Source: Trebonia sp. (GTDB lineage Bacteria; Actinomycetota; Actinomycetes; Streptosporangiales; Streptosporangiaceae). Taken from it: a stretch of DNA of 11,283 bases. The stretch lies in contig JASHPP010000742.1 of the NCBI GenBank assembly GCA_030038035.1, positions 1 to 11,283 on the forward strand, given 5' to 3'. A program made the translations under genes and the position numbers. Positions within the stretch are counted from its first letter, which is position 1. Every line of letters begins with the position of its first letter. Shown here in pieces: positions 7,602 to 11,283 of the stretch. The notes beneath the pieces were generated by a model. The model saw only the letters and a program-made list of their open reading frames with translations. It was not told the DNA's origin and did no database searches.

Positions 7602-7647
7602 TGAATGGCCCATTCAGCTGGTTATGGGCGGCTGAATGGGCCATTCA
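7602..7647. repeat. 17-bp perfect inverted repeat made of two 15-bp palindromes; possible terminator or paired operator
   Basis: TGAATGGCCCATTCAGC (7602-7618) is matched exactly by its reverse complement at 7631-7647, with a 12-base loop. Each arm is itself a near-perfect palindrome, TGAATGG-N-CCATTCA, and the two palindromes are 31 bp apart centre to centre, three helical turns. It lies 12 bp after the stop of the secreted protein and 84 bp before the response regulator start. As RNA it would be a strong stem, but there is no T-tract. As DNA it looks like a double operator. Confidence 0.6.
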
Positions 7648-7731
7648 CTCAGGACCCTGCCAGCATCCCGCGAGCGGATTATCAGGCCCGGGCGGTTCGA
7701 TGACTGGGAACGACCACCAGCAGGAGACGCC

Positions 7732-8109
7732 ATGCGGGTACTCGTGATCGAGGACGACGGTGAGCTGGCCGAGGCCATCGCCGCCGGGCTGCGGCTGGAC
7801 GGGATGGCGGTGGACACCGCCCTGGACGGGGACGCTGGCCTGGAGCGCGTCCTGGTCAGCGACTACGACGTGATCGTGCTTGACCGGGACCTGCCCGGGG
7901 TGCACGGCGACGACGTGTGCGCCGAGCTTGCCGGGACGGGCAGGGCGCGGATCCTCGTGCTGACCGCGGCAGGCACGATCGGGGACCTCGTGGACGGGGT
8001 TGGCCGCGGCGCCGGCGACTACCTGGCCAAGCCGTTCTCCTTCGCCGAGCTTGTGGCCAGGATCCGCGCGCTGGCCCGGCGCAGCCACCCCGCCGTTCCC
8101 CGGTCCTGA
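7732..8109 (+). CDS. Receiver-only response regulator, probably a truncated OmpR-family gene
   Basis: The 125 residues form a complete receiver domain: acidic pocket Asp8/Asp9, phosphoacceptor Asp51 in VLDRDLPG, Thr78 in LVLTAA, and Lys100 in DYLAKPF. The start is well supported by AGGAG at 7722-7726. The end is odd. OmpR-family relatives continue from the linker ...RRSHPAVPP into a winged-helix DNA-binding domain, but here the frame stops at PAVPRS. One extra C in the CCCC run at 8098-8101 would restore a linker-like PVLTASG in the next frame. Even then no winged helix follows before the converging parA gene, and no histidine kinase is nearby. It is either a decaying remnant or a stand-alone phosphorelay receiver. 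The intact pocket residues mean the domain could still be functional. Confidence 0.75.
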   Translation: MRVLVIEDDGELAEAIAAGLRLDGMAVDTALDGDAGLERVLVSDYDVIVLDRDLPGVHGDDVCAELAGTGRARILVLTAAGTIGDLVDGVGRGAGDYLAKPFSFAELVARIRALARRSHPAVPRS

Positions 8110-8137
8110 CCGCCAGCGGCACTGACCGCCAGCGGCA
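8106..8137. repeat. Perfect tandem duplication of 16 bp at the response regulator stop
   Basis: CTGACCGCCAGCGGCA occurs at 8106-8121 and again immediately at 8122-8137. The first copy contains the TGA stop of the response regulator. A 16-bp duplication is not a multiple of three, so it also shifts the downstream frame. It is direct evidence of rearrangement at this truncated gene end. The remaining few bases to the parA stop at 8157 hold nothing else. Confidence 0.85.
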
Positions 8138-8156
8138 GCACGCCCGGCCCGCAGCG

Positions 8157-8996
8157 TCACCTGGAAGTGACAGCGCTCGCTGTCCCCGCTCCCGGCGCGG
8201 ATTCCGCTTCCTCGCCGCGGGAGCGGACCTCGGCCCACAGTGACCGGTAGGCGCGCGCGGCCGCAGTGCGCGGGGCGAACACCGTGACCGGGGCACGCTC
8301 CACGGACATCTTCTCGATCAGCGACAGAGCGGGGATGGCGGTGGCAGCAAGCTGGGATCGTTCGGGGGAAATGTTATCGGTGATCTCCCTGTGCAGCTTT
8401 TTACGGCGGTCAACCATCGAGAAGAACGCGAGCACGTCCGGGCGGTGCCCGCTGAAGCCGGCGACGAATTCGGTCAGCTGGTCCAGAGTCCGCACCGACA
8501 GCGTCGTCGGGATCAGCGGGACCACGACCAGGTCGGCGGCGCGCAGCACGTTCTCCGAGACCAGCGAGATGCTCGGCGGGCAGTCGAGGAACACGGCGTC
8601 GTATTCGGCCGCCAGCGGGGCGAGCAGCTTGCCCAGCTTGCGGGCGGGCTTGCCGCCGGGCGCGGCCGATCCCGAGCCGGCCCCCCCGCCGTGGCCGGCG
8701 CTGCCGAGCAGCAGGTCCAGGTGGCGGTAGGTGAAGTCGGCGGGGATCAGGTCGAGGTTGTCGAAATCGGTGCCCTTGATCGCCTCGTCCAGGGTGCGCG
8801 ACCCGCGGATCAGCGCCTTCCCGCCGCCCTTGACCCGCGGCTTCACGCGGAACATGAAGCTCGCCGCCCCCTGCGGGTCCAGGTCCCACAAGACGGTGCG
8901 CAGCTTGCTCTCGGTCGCCGCCAGGTAGGCGAGGTTGACCACCGTGGTCGTCTTGCCCACGCCGCCCTTGATGTTGTAGGTGGCGTATATCCGCAT
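8157..8996 (-). CDS. ParA-family ATPase paired with a CHAD protein
   Basis: The 279-residue protein has the deviant Walker A KGGVGKTT (10-17) with signature Lys10, Walker A' DLDPQG (38-43) and Walker B AVFLDCPP (134-141), followed by the usual ParA segment ADLVVVPLIPTTLSVRTLDQL. These ATPases dimerise on ATP, bind DNA non-specifically and move or position cargo such as plasmids, chromosomes, carboxysomes and chemoreceptor clusters. A Gly/Ser-rich loop (about 101-118) interrupts the region before helix KLGKLLAPL. Its ATG directly follows the TAG of the CHAD gene (no intervening base), and AGGAG lies at 9003-9007, so the two are almost certainly translationally coupled. No parB, DNA centromere array or other ParA partner is visible, so this is not the chromosomal parAB. 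The likely partner is the CHAD protein. Confidence 0.9.
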   Translation of the reverse strand: MRIYATYNIKGGVGKTTTVVNLAYLAATESKLRTVLWDLDPQGAASFMFRVKPRVKGGGKALIRGSRTLDEAIKGTDFDNLDLIPADFTYRHLDLLLGSAGHGGGAGSGSAAPGGKPARKLGKLLAPLAAEYDAVFLDCPPSISLVSENVLRAADLVVVPLIPTTLSVRTLDQLTEFVAGFSGHRPDVLAFFSMVDRRKKLHREITDNISPERSQLAATAIPALSLIEKMSVERAPVTVFAPRTAAARAYRSLWAEVRSRGEEAESAPGAGTASAVTSR

Positions 8997-10760
8997 CTAC
9001 TTCTCCTCGCCGCCGCGCAGCAGCGCCGCCATCCGGTGCCGTCCGTCCGGCCCGGCGAACGCCGCGAACCGCCGCTCGAAGTCGGCGCGGGCCGCCGCCT
9101 GGCGCGCCGCGATCCCCGCCGTGACCTCGCCCATCGCGAGCAGCGTCACGGCGGGCGCCTCGTTGCCGGCCAGCATCGCCGCCGCCAGCGTCCGGATCTC
9201 CTCGATCTGCACCTCGGCGTCCTGGAACTCGCCGAGGCAGTCCTGCAGCCGCCTGAGGTCGCCGAGGACTTTCCCGTACCGGGCGGGATCGTGCAGCGGG
9301 GCGAAGAACTCCAGCGCGTACCGCAGTTCCTTGCAGCGCTTGCGCAGGTCATGCAGGGCCTCATGGGGCGAGGCCGGGGTGATGGCCGCGCCGCGCTTGA
9401 CCACCTTCGCGAACGCGCGCCCGGTCCGGTCCGCGGCAAGCGCGCCCGCCGTCTCCTCCGCTCGCCGCATCGGTTGTCCCGAACGAGCCGTGGCGCCTGC
9501 CCCGGCGTTCCGCTTCGCGTCCCTGACTTTGGCCAGCGCCGCCCGCCAGTCCCCGGTGAGCACGGTGAACCGCGGCGAGCGCAGCCCGCGGGCGAGCGCG
9601 CGGTACTCCTTCACCCGGCGCTGCTGCAGGTACACGCGGAACGGTTCGAGGTCGTCCGGCTTGGCCGCCTTGAGCGCGTGCGCCGTCTCCTCGAAGCCGA
9701 GCAGGTGCACGTCCAGGTCCCTGGTCGGCGTCGTCAGGTCGCCGACCCACTTGAACTCGGCGGCGAAGCGCGCCACCTCCTCCTGCGGCAGGCCCCTGGC
9801 CCGGCCGGGCGATTGCACGGTGAGCGCGCCGCCGAACAGCTTCAGCGCGCTGCGGGTGCGGCGGACCGCCACCCGCAAATCGTGCAGGAACTCGGTGTCG
9901 GTGTCGTGGAGCACGCCCGCCAGGTTCGCCTCGACGGTGTCAAGCAGCCGCAGCATGATCAGCGCCGCCGCCTGCGAGGCGGGCATTCCCGCGGTGATCG
10001 GCGCGTCCACCTTGCCCGAGTAGTCTGCCGGGCGGCGGCCGATCGCGCGGACCGCGTCGCCGAACACGGTTTCCGTGGCGGGCCTTACGCCGGCGGTGCC
10101 GGCGATGATGCGGGCCGCGCGGCGGGCCTGGCCGGGATAGCCGCGCACCTCCAGGACCGTCAGCCGCGGCGGCAGCGCGGCGCGCTGCCCGGACACCGCG
10201 AAGGGGCGCTCGATGAGCACGCGGGCGACGGTCTTGCCGTCCTCGTTCAGCAGGCTGGTCACGGCGGCGGTCCCCGACACGGTCACGATGGGCAGCAGCG
10301 CCCGCGGCGCGACCAGGCCGGCGACGCGGTCCGCGACGGGGCCGCCCGGCAGGTCGGCTGCCATGTGCGGGCGGGAGGGCTGCCAGCCCGTCACGGGCTG
10401 TGCGATGTCGCCGGCGTCCGTGGGGCTTGCCGGCCCGGCCGGCCCGGCCGGTGCGGCTAGTGCGGCTGGCCTGGCTGGTGCGGCTAGTGCGGCTGGCGCG
10501 GCGGCCGGCTGGGTCGCGCTTGTCAGGCGGAGTTCGCCGCCGCGGCGGGTGGCCGTGTACTGCAGGATCAGCCCAGCGCGGTACACCCGCCAGTCGAAGG
10601 TGTCGAACCACGTGCGGCGCCGTCCGCTGCCTGGCGCGCCGCCATGGTCCTGGACCACGGTGAAGCCCTGCCCGAGCGCGCTGAGGACGTCCGCGATGAC
10701 CTCGTCCCACGTCGGCGCGCCGTCTCCTGAGGCCACGAAACCCGCCAGGCCAGGGGTCAC
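8997..10760 (-). CDS. CHAD domain protein with degenerate CYTH-like N-terminal region
   Basis: CHAD modules are helical bundles lined with basic residues and are known to bind inorganic polyphosphate. Here the CHAD domain spans about residues 267-575 (counted from the alternative ATG). Its two pseudo-symmetric halves begin with FLHDLRVAVRRTRSALKLF (298-316) and ALHDLRKRCKELRYALEFF (475-493), each with the conserved His and Arg/Lys rows. The first 250 residues resemble a CYTH triphosphate-tunnel domain (RRTWFDTFDWRVYRAGLILQY), but the catalytic ExExK is not visible, so enzyme activity is doubtful. A low-complexity Ala/Pro stretch lies at 92-120. Two starts are possible. An ATG at 10779-10781 has a weak site. 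The GTG at 10758-10760 has a strong GGAGAGGAG (10768-10776, spacer 7) and is preferred, giving 587 residues. The gene is followed without a gap by parA, forming one operon. Confidence 0.88.
   Translation of the reverse strand: MTPGLAGFVASGDGAPTWDEVIADVLSALGQGFTVVQDHGGAPGSGRRRTWFDTFDWRVYRAGLILQYTATRRGGELRLTSATQPAAAPAALAAPARPAALAAPAGPAGPASPTDAGDIAQPVTGWQPSRPHMAADLPGGPVADRVAGLVAPRALLPIVTVSGTAAVTSLLNEDGKTVARVLIERPFAVSGQRAALPPRLTVLEVRGYPGQARRAARIIAGTAGVRPATETVFGDAVRAIGRRPADYSGKVDAPITAGMPASQAAALIMLRLLDTVEANLAGVLHDTDTEFLHDLRVAVRRTRSALKLFGGALTVQSPGRARGLPQEEVARFAAEFKWVGDLTTPTRDLDVHLLGFEETAHALKAAKPDDLEPFRVYLQQRRVKEYRALARGLRSPRFTVLTGDWRAALAKVRDAKRNAGAGATARSGQPMRRAEETAGALAADRTGRAFAKVVKRGAAITPASPHEALHDLRKRCKELRYALEFFAPLHDPARYGKVLGDLRRLQDCLGEFQDAEVQIEEIRTLAAAMLAGNEAPAVTLLAMGEVTAGIAARQAAARADFERRFAAFAGPDGRHRMAALLRGGEEK
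10450..10497. repeat. In-frame 27-bp tandem duplication in the Ala/Pro linker of the CHAD protein
   Basis: A 21-base block at 10450-10470 recurs exactly at 10477-10497, a 27-bp offset. In the protein this gives two copies of a nine-residue unit, PAALAAPAR and PAALAAPAG, within the linker at residues 92-120 of the N-terminal half. The unit length preserves the frame, so linker length may vary between strains. Confidence 0.75.
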
Positions 10761-10781
10761 AGGGCGGCTCCTCTCCGGCAT

Positions 10782-10904
10782 GATGAGTCCGCCATCTATT
10801 TAAGCCTAAATTCATTGTTAGGCGGTAATTATGTTCACCTTGAATTAACTTTCTGTTTACTTTAGTCCTGAGCGGGGCATTCGTCGGCCTGGCTGCGCGT
10901 GGGC
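10782..10904 (-). promoter_or_regulatory. AT-rich promoter region of the CHAD-parA operon with two small dyads
   Basis: This gap separates the kinase stop from the CHAD start and is AT-rich from about 10793 to 10865, unlike the flanking genes. It contains GCCTAA-8-TTAGGC (10804-10809 and 10818-10823) and TTCA-CCT-TGAA (10834-10844), both possible operator half-sites. A CATAAT box on the minus strand (10828-10833) could serve as -10, but I find no good -35. This suggests the operon has its own regulated promoter and is not read from the kinase gene. Confidence 0.4.
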
Positions 10905-11283
10905 TCAGGGAGCCGGGACGGGCCAGCGGTGGCCGGTGATGGCGAGGATGTCCGCAGGGCGCGGCATCCCTGACTGGGTACCCGGCCGGGCCGCTGCCGC
11001 GGCGCCTGCCGCGGCAGCGGCCCGGATCGCGTCGGGCGCGGGAACCCCGGCCGCGAGCGCGACCGCGAGCGCGCCGACGAACGTGTCGCCGGCCCCCACG
11101 GCGTCCACCGCGTCCACCCGGAATCCCGGCACGGTCAGCGCGCCGGGCGGCCCGCCCGCTGCGCTGCCGCCCTCTCCGGCCCCGCCCTTTCCGGCCCCGC
11201 CCTTTCCGGCCCCGCTGCCCCCGGCGCCACTGCCTCCGACCCCGCTGCCTCCGACCCCGCTGCCTCCGACCCCGCTGCCTCCG
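10905..11283 (-). CDS. PfkB-family carbohydrate kinase, C-terminal part (runs off right edge)
   Basis: The frame is open from the right edge to the TGA at 10905-10907, giving about 125 residues of the C-terminus. The segment DAVDAVGAGDTFVGALAVALAAG is the second PfkB signature. Its GAGD aspartate (codon at 11085-11087) is the catalytic base of ribokinase-type sugar kinases, and the anion-hole glycines are intact. The usual DTTGAGD is DAVGAGD here. The tail PGTQSGMPRPADI fits the conserved end of the fold. The segment before the signature is replaced by a Gly-rich pentapeptide repeat rather than normal kinase sequence. The substrate (ribose, fructose, adenosine or another) cannot be told without the N-terminal half. 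The start lies outside the window. Confidence 0.85.
   Translation of the reverse strand, partial: GGSGVGGSGVGGSGVGGSGAGGSGAGKGGAGKGGAGEGGSAAGGPPGALTVPGFRVDAVDAVGAGDTFVGALAVALAAGVPAPDAIRAAAAAGAAAAARPGTQSGMPRPADILAITGHRWPVPAP
11170..11283. repeat. 15-bp coding minisatellite inside the PfkB kinase gene
   Basis: Two 15-bp families lie in tandem. TGCCTCCGACCCCGC is perfect three times (11231-11275) with a partial fourth copy at the window edge. Three near-copies of CCCTTTCCGGCCCCG occupy 11170-11214. On the coding strand they read as GGSGV repeats, then GGSGA and GKGGA-type units, all in frame, just before the VPGFRVDAVDAVGAGD active-site segment. The array continues beyond the window, so its full length is unknown. 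Confidence 0.85.

Noticed and set aside
5736..7613. 625-codon minus-strand open frame antisense to the secreted protein gene
   Set aside because: The composition is a codon-bias artefact (Val/Arg/Gly runs). The plus strand has the signal peptide, the ribosome-binding site and ordinary protein composition.
8156..8171. GTCAC-6-GTGAC hairpin at the end of parA as a terminator
   Set aside because: Only 5 bp of stem, overlaps the last codons of parA and has no T-tract.
8157..8996. Chromosome or plasmid partition locus (parAB)
   Set aside because: There is no parB gene and no parS-type 16-bp palindrome nearby. The coupled partner is a CHAD protein.
8391..10460. 689-codon plus-strand open frame antisense to CHAD and parA
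   Set aside because: Arg/Gly/Ala-rich shadow of high-GC minus-strand genes that have clear domains and ribosome-binding sites. It spans two real genes and shows no motif.

Overview
The window is very GC-rich (about 70% or more by eye), with a strong G/C third-position bias and Shine-Dalgarno motifs in front of most genes. It looks like chromosomal DNA of a filamentous actinomycete. The closest protein signatures are actinobacterial: a GpgS-type glucosyl-3-phosphoglycerate synthase, an NB-ARC-like regulator, and an OmpR receiver of the type common in these genomes. I cannot name the genus. I saw no transposase, phage gene, tRNA, rRNA or CRISPR array.

Layout. Positions 1-769 (minus) hold the N-terminal part of an NB-ARC-like ATPase regulator that runs off the left edge. 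It is divergent from a phosphoesterase of the phospholipase C / acid phosphatase family (1050-2495, plus). That gene converges on a GMC flavin oxidoreductase (2595-4175, minus), with a GC hairpin between the two stops. After a 363-bp non-coding stretch with an operator-like repeat cluster and a terminator hairpin comes gpgS (4539-5525, minus). A 426-bp divergent intergenic region with an AT-rich island follows, then a secreted 545-residue protein of unknown function (5952-7589, plus). Next is a conspicuous 17-bp perfect inverted repeat, then a receiver-only response regulator (7732-8109, plus) that looks like the stump of an OmpR-family gene.

The right third is the most interesting part. A minus-strand two-gene unit encodes a large CYTH-like/CHAD protein (8997-10760) followed directly by a ParA-type ATPase (8157-8996). 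The CHAD stop codon abuts the parA start codon. No ParB and no second Mrp/MinD-type partner is visible. CHAD domains are known polyphosphate-binding modules and ParA ATPases position cargo on the nucleoid, so the pair could be a positioning system for polyphosphate granules. That is inference. Upstream, after an AT-rich promoter region, lies the C-terminal end of a PfkB-family sugar kinase (10905 to the right edge, minus). It carries an unusual glycine-rich pentapeptide repeat just before its GAGD active-site motif.

The genes do not form one pathway. The only clear operon is CHAD-parA. Several regions show slippage-type tandem repeats of 15, 16 or 27 bp.
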